DNA of 64,000 nucleotides, from contig NC_135568.1 of assembly GCF_964340395.1 (NCBI RefSeq), positions 14,390,276 to 14,454,275 on the forward strand. Reading direction: 5' to 3'. Positions 1 to 11,419 of this stretch are shown piece by piece. This DNA is from Glandiceps talaboti. Lineage: Eukaryota > Hemichordata > Enteropneusta > Spengelidae. The stretch's first letter is position 1, and each line of letters starts with the position of its first letter. The notes under the pieces were generated by a model, which ran no database searches, had not been told where the DNA came from, and saw nothing but the letters and a program-made list of their open reading frames with translations. Made by a program: the position numbers and the translations under genes.

Positions 1-179
1 TTTATTTTGTTGAAATATATGACCAAAATTGAATCTGACTGTTATTATTACTCTGTAAAATCTCTAAATTGGCAGAAATTAAATTAATGGCAAGCCATGG
101 GAAAAATATTTCTGTGCAATTTCTATGAAAAAGGGCCATTTTAACAACTTGTATATTCCCTTCAATGAAACATTTCGCA

Positions 180-470
180 TATGGCTCTAAAAGGTCTGAA
201 GGGCATTTCTCTAATGCCTAAGGTTTATTTATTATCAAAACTATCTTTTTGTACGTATTCAAAGTGTAACAAAGTAGTAAACAGTCACTATAACTTGTAA
301 TTATAAATTCTTAGTATAATTCTACATGCTTACGTATTGTAAAACAATTTAACTTTCAGAGAATAAAATTAATGAAAATATTATATTAAGCAATATTATA
401 AAATATCCCATTTGATGTTTTGTAAGGTTCAAAAAGAGCTTTCGTAAGGATGTGACCGGATAGATTATGA
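180..470. repeat. 3' flank of the duplicated LRR gene unit 1
   Basis: This stretch matches 9190-9475 and, in its last part, 18455-18530. Shared landmarks are a TTTATTTATTATCAAA run, an AAAATATCCCATTTGA run and a GTAAGGTTCAAAAAGAGC run followed by AAGGATGTGAC. The duplicated unit therefore extends several hundred bases beyond the coding region of each paralogue. Nothing coding is seen in bases 1-640. Confidence 0.75.
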
Positions 471-523
471 AAGCATTTTAATTGTCTTTTCATTTATATT
501 CCTCTTGATTAACGGAACGGTTC

Positions 524-529
524 TTTATT
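524..529 (-). promoter_or_regulatory. candidate polyadenylation signal of LRR gene 1
   Basis: TTTATT on the plus strand is AATAAA on the minus strand, about 120 bases beyond the stop codon at 648. The same hexamer sits at the equivalent place after gene 2 (9524-9529), in homologous sequence. I do not see it in the matching flank of the broken gene 3. Confidence 0.5.
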
Positions 530-647
530 TACCTGCATTCGGAGTTAGTCGCCGTAATAGTTGACATAATAGTCATCTAAATAGTTTGGAGATCTGTAAC
601 CATAATTGCGCTCATATCCAGCCTTATCTACATAGTATTAATTATTG

Positions 648-2393
648 TTATGCATTCCATTTAAATGTAGATGTTATTCTTATTCCTCGCATGACCGAAC
701 GTCTCAGGCGATCGCGATCGCGATTTACATAGGCCCATTTGTCGTCCCATCCGTTGTATTTAGGAACACAATCTAGCAGCTGTAAGTAGGGACAGAAATT
801 TGCTAATGTCCTCAAGGATACAGCAGTGATATTACAACAAGGTGTCCCACGTAAATACAACTCGCGTAGATTGCATTTCGAAGCCAATTCGGAGACGCCT
901 TTATCACTAATGCCGTATTGCACTGGGCAACGACGATTTGTATTACTGGCCTGGACATATAAATGTGTTAAACGTGGGCAATTATTGGCTATGTTGGTGA
1001 GCAATGTGTCATCCGTGTATTTGCTATTCACCGTTAGTTTGGATAGCAGTTTGCAAGATTCCACTGCCGTATTCTGTAGAAGTTTTACACTGTTTACTTG
1101 GGCGATATGAGGGACGTGCTCAGCTGACTTCTCTATTTCAGCGTCTCCAAACAGTCGTAAGCAGCGAAACTTACTTGCCCTTTCTCTATTTGTGAAGAGA
1201 TTATGAAGTGTCTCCAGTGACGTGTCGTAGAAGCAACATAATCCTAACGATATCAAATTATGGCAATAGTCAAATATTGCCTGGATAGTGGTGTGTTCGA
1301 GCGTTTCTGAGGGATTGCCTTTACAGGGGAAATCTAAATCGGTTAGACGTGATCCTAGCTGTGATAAAATCATTATCACTGATTCTTTATTTAAGAATAC
1401 CATTGGTACAGCAAGGTTGGTTAAACTATCTGGTAAGTTTGAGAAAAATATTGGACGTACAATCTGTGCGGGGATCAGCGATAGACTACTTATACTGCCA
1501 GGTAGATGTGAAATACGTAACACACTTTCAGCATTATTATTGAAATGGTGTGGCATAATTGTCAGGTGTTCGAGTTGTTTACAACCACACAGTAAAGAGG
1601 AGAGTGAATCAGTGGGAAATGCGAAGGTTTGGGCACGCCATATCATATCATCTGAACATCTAAGGTCAAATTCCTTGAGGTTAGGGCATTGACTCGATAT
1701 GGTTTCGATTGTTTCCTTTGATAAACAGGACGATCCGCGGAGTTTTAGTTGTACTAAATTTTCTCCGAAATTACGCACAATTTTCTGTACAGATGAATTC
1801 AAATTTTGTAATCGGTATGGTTTCTTAACACCGAAATCAAAAGTCTGTATTTCAAATGACCGCAAACTTTTTATAGTACGCGTAAATGTCTCGATGTGTT
1901 TTTCCAGTTGATGATGGCAGAAAGAGAAACGATCAAATACTACTAGTTTAAAGTGTTGCAGGTTTGGACATTGGATTGACGACAGTACGCGAATGCCATC
2001 AGTGCGATCGTAGAAAATTTCAAGAGTTTCAAGCTCTTTTTGAACCTTAAGACAATCGCCAATGGGTGTCCAATTCTCACTTGATCGATATCTCCATAAA
2101 CTTGATGCATTAACTATGATTTTAAGGCTTTTTAATTTTCTTGAATTTGAATCGAGGTGCCCAAGAAGGTCGTTTGGGAAAGACGTGCTCCGTAAAACAA
2201 CATTTCTAAGATCTGGTGCAAATAGAAACTCACTAATACAAGTATCAGAGTAATACACTTCCGAGGTTTCTGCTAATCGCTCCAGCAGTACTTCTTTCAG
2301 TCTGGTAGGTAAACAATCTTTGACAAGATGCCCAACTTTTGTCAGATTATGACAAATAGATTTAAGACACAAGTCATACAGCAATGGTACCAT
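648..2393 (-). CDS. LRR protein with VHL-box-like N-terminus (paralogue 1), putative CRL2 substrate receptor
   Basis: One coding exon of 581 residues starting at the ATG at 2393 (MVPLLYDLCLK). The frame stays open a few codons upstream, but that part holds a TATAG/GCAG splice acceptor and no ATG, so the inner ATG is the better start. Residues 4-13 (LLYDLCLKSI) fit the elongin-BC box LxxxCxxxΦ, except that the usual S/T/P first position is Leu. Residues 28-36 (LPTRLKEVL) fit the Cul2 box ΦPxxΦxxxΦ exactly. AMN1-like LRRs follow (CPNLKEFDL, CKQLEHLTI, CHNLISLGL, CPRLTHLYV, CNLRELYL, CPYLQLLD). The family parallel is ZYG11/ZER1/LRR1, whose receptors bind degrons through the LRR or ARM part. No ARM tail is seen here. 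The domain reading is strong; the ligase role is inferred. Confidence 0.85.
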   Translation of the reverse strand: MVPLLYDLCLKSICHNLTKVGHLVKDCLPTRLKEVLLERLAETSEVYYSDTCISEFLFAPDLRNVVLRSTSFPNDLLGHLDSNSRKLKSLKIIVNASSLWRYRSSENWTPIGDCLKVQKELETLEIFYDRTDGIRVLSSIQCPNLQHFKLVVFDRFSFCHHQLEKHIETFTRTIKSLRSFEIQTFDFGVKKPYRLQNLNSSVQKIVRNFGENLVQLKLRGSSCLSKETIETISSQCPNLKEFDLRCSDDMIWRAQTFAFPTDSLSSLLCGCKQLEHLTIMPHHFNNNAESVLRISHLPGSISSLSLIPAQIVRPIFFSNLPDSLTNLAVPMVFLNKESVIMILSQLGSRLTDLDFPCKGNPSETLEHTTIQAIFDYCHNLISLGLCCFYDTSLETLHNLFTNRERASKFRCLRLFGDAEIEKSAEHVPHIAQVNSVKLLQNTAVESCKLLSKLTVNSKYTDDTLLTNIANNCPRLTHLYVQASNTNRRCPVQYGISDKGVSELASKCNLRELYLRGTPCCNITAVSLRTLANFCPYLQLLDCVPKYNGWDDKWAYVNRDRDRLRRSVMRGIRITSTFKWNA

Positions 2394-2399
2394 ATTTCT

Positions 2400-3771
2400 C
2401 CAGCTGCTATACAATTAATTAAAAAACGATCAATTATTAACATTCAAGTAAAATTTTAATAGTATAATTTTGAATGCCATATGCGCACAGGACGTTATGT
2501 GGTCAATGATTATGACAAGTGATATTGAAACATCACAGTCTACGTTACCCAATTAACCTTTAACCTTCTAAATTGTAAAAAGGTAAAATATTACAACATT
2601 AGAAAGTTAACTAACAATTGAAATTAATTGACATTAGATGTTGATATTGACAGAGAACAAAGCGACATCTTGTACAGTAATGTTTTTTTAGATCGACTAC
2701 AAAATAGATTAAGTTTATAAATGAATTTGTTTACCTTATAATTTAATTATTATGTTATTATGTCAAATGTTAAAAAAATGATGTTAGTAACATTTAATAG
2801 TTTTGTAGTAGTTGAAATTTTTTAATAATGCAATCGTGTAATTAATTCATCATTATTTCAATGGTTTTTAGTAACATTCAATGGTTGAAATACTTTAAGG
2901 CGTTACCATAATTTAGTAGTTATTAAACGTTACCTCATTATTATGGTATTACTACTATGAATATAATTTAGTATTAAACTTCTTTGCGGACTTAAGGTCC
3001 AGAAAACAACAAAACAGCAAAATCACTGGTAAATAGTATGCATATATATATATACTATGCAATACGAACTTAAAGATACTACAGTGTATAGACTAAGTAT
3101 TCAATGTCAAGTTTCAGCCAGTGTGCCCAAAGAAATATCTCGTGTAACAATACGACTAACCAAAACACTTTTGCTTTCAAAAGATGTAACATGAAAGTCG
3201 GCGTCGTCTTTTGTCTCAACGGGAATTAACTGAACAGAATTAAACATCCCAGAGGTATTAGCAGAACTTTGAAGACCAATCATAAACACGATTGCAATTT
3301 GAAATCAAGCCATTGGTGTACCATATATGTTGTTACAGAAAGCTGAAAGGAGACGGTCTCCGGTGTAGTAACATTTAGTACAATTCATTTTAGTAGTTTT
3401 GCAGGTTCTTTAGTAGTTTAATTTTTTAAGCTTTTAAAGCATTATTTTGTAATATCATCAGTTGGTAGGAGTTTTGTCATCCTTATTTTACTATTATGTT
3501 ATTTTACAGTATTACTTAATTAGTTCATCGTATTCTTCATTGTCATATTCACATTTTGTTATTGTTTTATCAGTATTCTGACACTGTTTAATTATGCTAA
3601 CACCATTTGCACATTTTATATGCATTATTTACTTGTGTTGACATTTTTGTGCTTATTGTTTACATTTCATCATCGGTAAAATAATATTCGTTATAAATAT
3701 ACAAATTACTTTTATGGAAATGATATACATGATATTACGATGATCGAGTTTGATTGAAAACATCTTATTAC
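2400..3771 (-). other. 5' UTR intron of LRR gene 1 (inferred)
   Basis: On the minus strand the intron would start at the donor AAG|GTAATAAG (GT at 3771-3770) and end at TATAG or GCAG near 2404-2408, just upstream of the ATG. The acceptor-proximal sequence matches the introns of genes 2 and 3. I see no coding sequence in it; a short ORF at 3107-3289 has no support. Confidence 0.55.
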
Positions 3772-3870
3772 CTTGACAATGAAGGGGTCACACTAATGTA
3801 CTCTTATCTTGGTCTTTCAGTTCTCCTTTCAAGGGACACATTTATCTGGAAAAGTAGAAAGGGAGGACTT
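3772..3870 (-). other. non-coding first exon of LRR gene 1 (inferred)
   Basis: The block from 3772 to about 3870 is conserved at 12610-12740 and 20955-21055, and in all three the minus strand reads AAG|GTAAYAAG at the same edge. Conservation that stops at a consensus donor suggests a shared leader exon. The upstream limit and the promoter cannot be placed; an ATT microsatellite begins at 3882. Confidence 0.5.
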
Positions 3871-3881
3871 TGTACTAAACA

Positions 3882-3945
<64 letters not shown>
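3882..3945. repeat. (ATT)n microsatellite
   Basis: About 21 uninterrupted ATT units directly beyond the conserved leader-exon block of gene 1. Confidence 0.97.
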
Positions 3946-4050
3946 GACTTTATTTAATCTCGATAGACTGTTGAGCCAAGTGGCTCTTCTCACACAGTGT
4001 CGAGAGAAACATTAAAATCATAAACAATGCATAAGAGTCCCGAGTGAAGT

Positions 4051-4090
4051 CATTCATTCATCCATCCATCCATCCATCCATCCATCCATC
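4051..4090. repeat. (CATC)n microsatellite
   Basis: A short run of CATC/CATT units. It interrupts the homology to the gene 2 upstream flank (ATGCATAAGAGT is shared at 4027 and 12727). Confidence 0.9.
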
Positions 4091-5573
4091 ATCATCAATT
4101 TTATTGTCATATCAATCCAATGTTTATACAAATGTCTTTATTAATAATATAAATGAGAATATCCATTGTTTCAAGAGTAAATAGAACTGTACAGTAAAAT
4201 ACTTTGAAATGTTATATTGGAAACAAATGCAACGATTCAATCCACCTATAGTCTAGTTCCTATACAGTGCTGTTACCATTAAATGTCCACTCACAGTAAA
4301 GTCAAAGTCGTCACTCTAAAAATCCTGAGATGCATGACATGCAATTTAAAATTCACCCACAGCCACCAACACAGGCATTATCATCATGTCTTTGTCAATC
4401 AATCACAAAATTCTAACCAACACTAACAATCCCTCATAATTTTTTTAAGTTGGTGTTTATTGAGGGAGTTAATGTCCAAATATGGTATATTTGTCAGCTC
4501 AGGATGCTACTTATATACTGTTTACATCACTGTAGCAGCTGGGGTTCACTGATTGGTTGAACAACTTTTTTGTGCTGATTGAGGGACTTTGACCTGACTG
4601 TTTTGAAGGCACAGTATATATATGCATATTCTTTGTTAAATAAAGAAATAGTCTGAAATAGTAAATGTAACATTAAATACTTTCTATGCTTAAAGGTAAT
4701 CATACGAAAAATAGTCAGTTTGAATAAATACAGTTAAACACTATTGATATGAAAAAAAAATTGTTATTTCAATTTAGCAAATTAATATTTAAGTCTAATG
4801 TTTGATAACCAAGGTCAAATATCAGTTTCTAAACAGATTGTTCATCTCTGAAAGAATAATAAATGTATAGACTTGACATGTGTCTATATATTGAAAGATT
4901 CAAGCATATGAGTTATTTGTTTATTCACCTTGAATATGGAGGTCAAGGTCATAAGTTAATGTATTGGCATAAAACTAACCTTGCATAGTCTTTGTGTAGA
5001 CCATTCAATGGTGAGTCTATTAACTTGATTATGTAGAGCTTAAATCATGTCTAGATCTGGGTAAACTAAATGTTTTGAGGCATGGGCAAAATGTGCATAT
5101 TCACCACAGATATGACAGCCATTTGCTATAAAGGGCAAGGTCTCCAAATTGAATTACTTGTATATGTACCATGTAGTGTATGGCATTGATGTCAGATTTG
5201 GTTGAAATTCAGTCATGGGTCATGGGTGTTTGATATATGGCTTTATGGCCATGGACAAATGGAGTAAAGGACGGACAGACAGACACAGGTCATTCCCATA
5301 TCCCCCATTCCCATTTGGGGGCTGTAACTAATTGTGGTAATTGATAATGAACTGATTATTGGTGATAAACTATCCATGTTTATCATCTTTAGGGTCGTTT
5401 ATTGTCTACAAAATCTCATGGTATGTTCTGGTTATTATATTTAACGTGGAAAAAGAGCTGCTTTCACAAAATATGCCATGTTTCATATATATGCACGTTT
5501 ATTTATATAACTGTAGGTGCAGTAACATAATGTGATGATGTAACAGACGGGTGGATGGGCAGGCACAGAATGA

Positions 5574-5736
5574 CAGGCAGACAGACAGACAGACAGACAG
5601 ACAGACACATAGACAGACACACACATACATACATACATACATACATACATACATACATACATACATACATACATACATACATACATACATACACATACAT
5701 ACATACATACATACATACATACATACATACATACAT
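5574..5736. repeat. compound (CAGA)n-(CATA)n microsatellite
   Basis: CAGA units at about 5574-5605 run into a CATA array at about 5620-5736 with a single CACATA interruption near 5690. All reading frames across it are repeat artefacts. Confidence 0.97.
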
Positions 5737-7495
5737 CATAAAAGCATTCCCATCTTCCATTATTTAAAATCCCGGAGGGAGAAACCATGTCGCCACAAAT
5801 TGGAACCATATTGACCGGTTTGTCATTGCTTTAAATGTTACCTGGATACCGGATGGTGTATAAATTTTAACAAGTCGTTTAATGACAAGGCTATTTGATT
5901 TACAATAATGCTAGTTCTCTATATCAGAGTCGTAAATTGCTGTAAATGGTGTTAGCGACATAAGCTCAGCTGATATACGTACATACTTTCAGCAAACTGT
6001 GAGCTTTGTGACGTTTCCTGGTGAGGAAAGTTCGACAATCGGGGGTAATGTAAACTGCAGACAAAATATGAACGTCTATACGAAACGTAGTATGTTTGTG
6101 AAAATATCCCATTTTTTCGCGGTAATTACAGTAACCAGAACATGACAGAAGAGTTTGTAGGCAACAAACAACAGCCCATCGGTAATTTCCAAATTGGGTC
6201 ACAATATTCGCACACATGATGACTTCGTTCTTATTCTTAATATGTATAAAAAGTACCCTACCTTTATAAAGATTAGTTCAGTGCCGTGATTCTGCTTAGT
6301 CGTTGAAAGAACAATCTTTTTGCAGCAGATGTCTATTGTAAAATTTACGGATTATACTCTTGGTCTCTACAAGAGACAACCCACACTGGTAGCAACGACC
6401 ACCAACTTTAGACAAAATGAGCGGTCGACGTGTAATATATGACTGGTAATATAAATTCCTTGTTGCCAGGGAGTGACCGTTGAGGGCGACAGAACATTAA
6501 ACCTCCTACATAGCATGATGGGTAAGGAAGCCGACAAGAATGTGTCAGCAGAGAGTGAACACGAAATCATCCGAAATGATCGTCATTTCGTTACCTTGTA
6601 ATCTTTATTTTAACCTGGGAATTAAGAAAATGTGATTCATGCTCCGACATATTGCGAGCATCGACTGTGACGGAGTTCAGATGTTGCTGTAAGGTATCGA
6701 TTTTAATAGCAAAACCTAACTGTGGATATTATGCGCTCTGGGGTTTTCGACAGGTCAACCAACTTCCCTATCATTTTCCCTATCGAAAACCTATCGATAT
6801 CGGATAGTCGGTACAAAAAATCCCCCATACCATTGTTAATGACTATAAAACAGATATAAATTTTAAAGCACTAAATTCAAACCTTTCATCTATTCTGTCA
6901 ACTCTTGTCTAATTACCTGAGCCGCAAAACTGAAAACTTCTTTAAAAGCCATGCAAATAGATCGATAAGGGTAGTTCGCCAGCAAAAAGGCTGTCTAAGA
7001 TAGCTGGCGCTATAGAACGGCTTGATATACTTCTGTTTCGTCCGATAGAAATATACTAATTGTTCACGTGAGTGTGGCATTGTGACACACTGAAAAGGCA
7101 GTCAGGGGAACAACCGATCCATTCGGTGTTTTTTCAGCAGACATTACATCACATGCATGCATGTATGCATGCATGTATGTATGTATGTATGTATGTATGT
7201 ACTATGTATGTTATAAAGGGGATATGGAAGTGATTTTGCATATTAATGACTTTTCACGTGATTCATTACACCAAACCCATGTGGTATCAAAATACTCTTT
7301 TGTCTCGTTATACATCACAAGATAAGAATAAGACTTGTAGGTGTTTGTATTATATAGGTGACTTTATAATAAATCTGAATAGCCACATTCTAAAACAAGT
7401 AAATTTGGTATACTGAAACAAACAGTAAAAATATAAATAATCCTTTGGAATACTACAACATGCTGAATTACACCAGTCTGCTAAAATACTGAAAC

Positions 7496-7498
<3 letters not shown>

Positions 7499-7542
<44 letters not shown>
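7499..7542. repeat. (AAC)n microsatellite
   Basis: About 14 CAA/AAC units. Confidence 0.95.
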
Positions 7543-7543
<1 letters not shown>

Positions 7544-7725
7544 TAATACATTTTAAAAGAAAGACACACATACCTCACAGAGAAAAGATAATGTAACATA
7601 TTAATTTAATATCAAAACAAACTTCTGTTGTCTTTGAAAGGATACATTTTTTTCGAAGTACAAGAATCAAAGACACAGTCATTAAAACGTAGAAAAATTA
7701 ACTAGGATGCATTGAATCATCAATA

Positions 7726-7729
<4 letters not shown>

Positions 7730-7806
<77 letters not shown>
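7730..7806. repeat. (TA)n microsatellite
   Basis: A pure TA run of about 75 bases, able to self-pair. Confidence 0.97.
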
Positions 7807-7807
<1 letters not shown>

Positions 7808-8849
7808 TTGATTCAAAAGAATAAGGATGTATTAAGTCGTTACTCATAGTTTCACGCTTCGAGCGATCTTCAGACAACTGAATTGGGATTATCAAGTCGG
7901 TAACGACTTATTACATCCTTATGCGTTTGAATTAAGTCTATAATGCTCCGATACTGATATTTGCATCGATCACTGTTCTCTCCAGCGAGACACTTACATT
8001 CATATAACCTATATATAAGCTTAGTTTGTGTATCTGTGCACCCTTTGCCTTTGTACAATAATGACCTTCTTAAAAACAATAACAAAATAACCCTCTTTAC
8101 ATTGCTTAAGGTTACAAAAGATCTTCGATGAAAGTGTCATTTGATTATTTGTCATTTAAATGAAATTAGAATTCTTAAAACATAGTATTTTGAAAAACAT
8201 ATCCATTCAGAAATTTATTGTGATGGGCCATGATTATAATTCCATTGGTATTGAAACATCAGTACTGACGAACTTCCATTACCCCCAAAAAAAGTTATCT
8301 AGTCTTCCAAATTTCTTTTTGTAAAAAAGTATAATTGTAATACTATGAATTATAATTTCAAATTAAGTCTTGATAAATTTTGCAACAATAACTTGATGCT
8401 AAAATAGATATCTCATACAAAAATATGTTCCTTGTTGAATGCATAACGTGGCAGTATAGTATGAGTGCATGTCTGGTTAAAATAAAAGCACCAAATGACA
8501 AATGAGACTAAGCCTTATGCTACACGTCATGGCTATCTCATTAATAATAACGTAGCAGTACATCTAATTTATGTCTAAACATATAAATTACTCTAACAAT
8601 GAATATCATGGTCTCTGGATTAGAAACTACAGAATGGAAATTAATTACCCACTCAAAGTTAAAAGATCATTTAATAACATTTTTTTCAATACTAATTATC
8701 ATTTCAAAAATTACAAGTATCATTGAAATATCACTAAGTTAAATGTTGGTGATGACCAGATTTGATGAACAAAAAATTATCATGGTTATACTACCAATCA
8801 AAAAATATACTGTAGCATTGTCACCATGCAGTTGTCCCTCAATTAATCA

Positions 8850-9235
8850 TCATTTCTCCGATACCTGAAAACTAATTAATGGGTCATTTCCCATATGCGC
8901 CTAAAGTTTAGTTTCTGAAGGCAATTTCTCATATAAAGTGCTGAGCTCTTTTCTCATATCCCCATAAAGTCTCTGTAGGGCCTTTCTCGTATGCCTCTAA
9001 AGTTTCTGAAGGGCATGTCTCATATGCCACTAAAGTCTCTGCAAGGCATTTCACATATGCCCCTAAAATGTCTGAAGGGTATTTCTCATACGTATGACTT
9101 AACTATCCCTCCAATATACAGTAGCATCTCACCAGTCGCCCCACAAATTATAATTTCTCTAATACCTGAAAACTAATCAATGGGTCATTTCTCATATGTC
9201 CCTAAAATTTGCGAAGGGCATTTCTCATATGCCTG
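8850..9235. repeat. 33-bp degenerate tandem repeat
   Basis: Units of about 33 bases built on CATATGCC..CTAAAGTYTCTGAAGGGCATTTCT are repeated from about 8890 to 9095. A further copy follows a repeat of the block ATACCTGAAAACTAAT (8862 and 9162). One related unit lies at 178-215 in the gene 1 unit, so the array belongs to the duplicated flank. The 33-bp period leaves a short plus frame open (MPLKxLxGxSH), which I regard as incidental. Confidence 0.8.
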
Positions 9236-9523
9236 AAGTTTATTTATTATCAAAGCCATCTTTTTACGCCTACTTTATACAAAGTGCAACACTAGTATCA
9301 AAATCTAAAAGCAGTCACTATAAATTCTTAGTATAACTCTACATGCTTACATATTCTAAACAATTTGACTTTCAGAGAAAAATATTGATGAAAACATTCT
9401 ACTAAACAATTATAAAATATCCCATTTGACGTTTTGTAATGTTGAAACAGAGGTTTCACGATAAGGATGTGACCGTGCAGTTTGTCTATTTCTTTATATT
9501 CCTCTTTATTGACAGAACAGTTC

Positions 9524-9529
9524 TTTATT
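9524..9529 (-). promoter_or_regulatory. candidate polyadenylation signal of LRR gene 2
   Basis: AATAAA on the minus strand about 100 bases after the stop codon, homologous in position to the signal after gene 1. A second AATAAA lies at 9505-9510. Confidence 0.5.
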
Positions 9530-9628
9530 TACAGTTAACGGCATTCGGAGTTACTGTTCTATTATTTTGGAGATCTATAACCATATTAAAACTCATATTC
9601 AACCACATCGTCATAGTATTAATTATTG

Positions 9629-11410
9629 TTATGCTACCAATTTTGCTTTTATTCTTATTCCTCGCATGACGGAACGTCTCAGGCGATCGAGAATTGCAAA
9701 GACAGAGTCGTGGTCCCATCCGTCGCGTCTGGCAATAAAATCTAACAGCTGTAAGTACGGACAGAAATTTGCTAATGTCGCCACGGATACAGCAGTGATA
9801 TTACAAGAAGGTGACCCACGTAAATACAATTCGCGTAGGTTGCATTTCGAAGCCAATTTGGAGACGCCTTCATCACTAATGTCGTATTGCACAGGGTAAT
9901 AATGATCAGTAATACCGGCCTGGACATATAAATGTGTTAAATGTGGGCAATTATTAGCTATGTTGGTGAGTAATGTGTCATCCGTGTATTTGCTATTAAC
10001 CGTTAGTTTAGATAGCATTTTGCAAGAGTTTATAGCCGTATTCTGTAGAAGTTTTACATTGTTTACGTTGGTGATATGAGGCGTGTGCTCAGCAGACTTC
10101 TCTATTTCAGCGTCTCCAAACAGTCGTAAGCAGCGAAACTTACTTGCCCTTTCTCTATTTGTGAAGAGATTATGAAGTGTCTCCAGTGACGTGTCGTAGA
10201 AGCAACACAACCCTAACGATATCAAATTATGGCAATAGTCAATTATTGCCTGGATAGTGGTATGTTCAAGGGTTTCTGCGGGCTTGCCTTTACAGGGGAA
10301 GTCTAAATCGGTTAGACGTGGTCCCAGCTGTGATAAAATCGTTATTACTGATTCTTCATCGAAGAATAATATTGGTATTGCAAGTTTGGTTAAATTATCT
10401 GGTAAATTTGAGAGCAACATTCGTTCGACAATGCTTACGGGGATCAGCGATAGACTACTTATACTGCCCGGTAGATGTAAAGTACATGGCACAATTGGTC
10501 CACCTTGTCCGTATAATAAATAATTTGGTAACTCGTCAGTTTCAAGATTTTTGAAATATTGTGGCATAATCCTTAGGTGTTCAAGTTGTTTACATCCGGA
10601 AAATAAAGAGGAAAGTGAATCGGCGTGACATGCCAAGGGTGGAGAACGATGGACTGAGCCTACTTCTTCTGCACATCTAAAATCAAATTCCTTGAGGTTA
10701 GGGCATTGAATCGATACCGTTTCGATTGTTTCCCTTGATAAACTAGGTGATCCGCGGATTTTTAGTCGGACTAAACTTTCTCCAAAATTACATGCAATTT
10801 TCTGTATGGATGAATTCCAATGGTGTGCTTCATATGGTTTACGAGCATCTAAACCAATGGTTTGTATTTCAAATGACTGCAAACTTTTGATATTACGCGT
10901 AAACTCCTCGATGTTTTTTCCCAGTCGTTCTGGCCAGCAAGATAAACGATTTGATTCTACTAGACACAGTTTAAAGTGTAGCAGGTTTGGACATTGGATT
11001 GCCGACAGTACACTAACGTCGCCTGTGTGATCGAAGTAAATTTCAAGAATTTCAAGCTCTTTTTGAACCTTAAGACAATCGCCAATGGGTTTCCATTGCT
11101 CACTGGATGTCCATGACCCAGGTGTTTTAACAGTGATTTTAAGGCTTTTTAATTGACGGGATTTTGAATCGAGATGCTCAAGTAGGTCGTTTGGGAAATA
11201 TGATCTCTGTAAAACAACATTTCTAACATCTGGTGCAAATAGAAACTCACTAATACAAGTATCAGAGTAATACACTTCCGAGGTTTCTGCTAATCGCTCC
11301 AGCAATACTTCTTTCAGTCTGGTAGGTAAACAATCTTTGACAAGATGCCCAACTTTTGTCAGATTATGACAAATAGATTTAAGACACATGTCATACAACA
11401 GTGGTACCAT
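9629..11410 (-). CDS. LRR protein with VHL-box-like N-terminus (paralogue 2), putative CRL2 substrate receptor
   Basis: Intact, 593 residues from the ATG at 11410, which has a good context (AAAGATGG) just after a TTTCTTTAATTGTATAG acceptor. Residues 5-13 (LYDMCLKSI) match the BC box and 28-36 (LPTRLKEVL) the Cul2 box. The LRRs follow the same order as paralogue 1, with an extra segment near the middle (NYLLYGQGG region) before HLPGSISSLSL. The N-terminal 60 codons and a block around 10106-10240 are almost identical in DNA to paralogue 1, while the first LRRs and the C-terminal tail (after CPYLQLLD) differ. This is the best-preserved member of the minus-strand array and the most likely to be functional. 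Substrate unknown. Confidence 0.87.
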   Translation of the reverse strand: MVPLLYDMCLKSICHNLTKVGHLVKDCLPTRLKEVLLERLAETSEVYYSDTCISEFLFAPDVRNVVLQRSYFPNDLLEHLDSKSRQLKSLKITVKTPGSWTSSEQWKPIGDCLKVQKELEILEIYFDHTGDVSVLSAIQCPNLLHFKLCLVESNRLSCWPERLGKNIEEFTRNIKSLQSFEIQTIGLDARKPYEAHHWNSSIQKIACNFGESLVRLKIRGSPSLSRETIETVSIQCPNLKEFDFRCAEEVGSVHRSPPLACHADSLSSLFSGCKQLEHLRIMPQYFKNLETDELPNYLLYGQGGPIVPCTLHLPGSISSLSLIPVSIVERMLLSNLPDNLTKLAIPILFFDEESVITILSQLGPRLTDLDFPCKGKPAETLEHTTIQAIIDYCHNLISLGLCCFYDTSLETLHNLFTNRERASKFRCLRLFGDAEIEKSAEHTPHITNVNNVKLLQNTAINSCKMLSKLTVNSKYTDDTLLTNIANNCPHLTHLYVQAGITDHYYPVQYDISDEGVSKLASKCNLRELYLRGSPSCNITAVSVATLANFCPYLQLLDFIARRDGWDHDSVFAILDRLRRSVMRGIRIKAKLVA

Positions 11411-11419
11411 CTTTCTTCG

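Larger units (their letters stand above)
4100..8840. other. gene-free interval between LRR genes 1 and 2
   Basis: No coding exon can be supported. It holds CAGA/ACAT repeats at 5574-5736, ATGC/ATGT at 7150-7204, AAC at 7499-7542 and TA at 7730-7806. Several short AT-rich reading frames are non-specific. Confidence 0.6.

Noticed and set aside
826-2253. Plus-strand frames opposite LRR gene 1, and the like opposite genes 2, 3, 4, the LRR-caspase and the LRR-only gene
   Set aside because: Antisense shadows; only the minus frames give LRR and caspase signatures.
7698-8085. Short minus frames across and beside the TA repeat
   Set aside because: AT-rich and repeat-derived, without start context or similarity.
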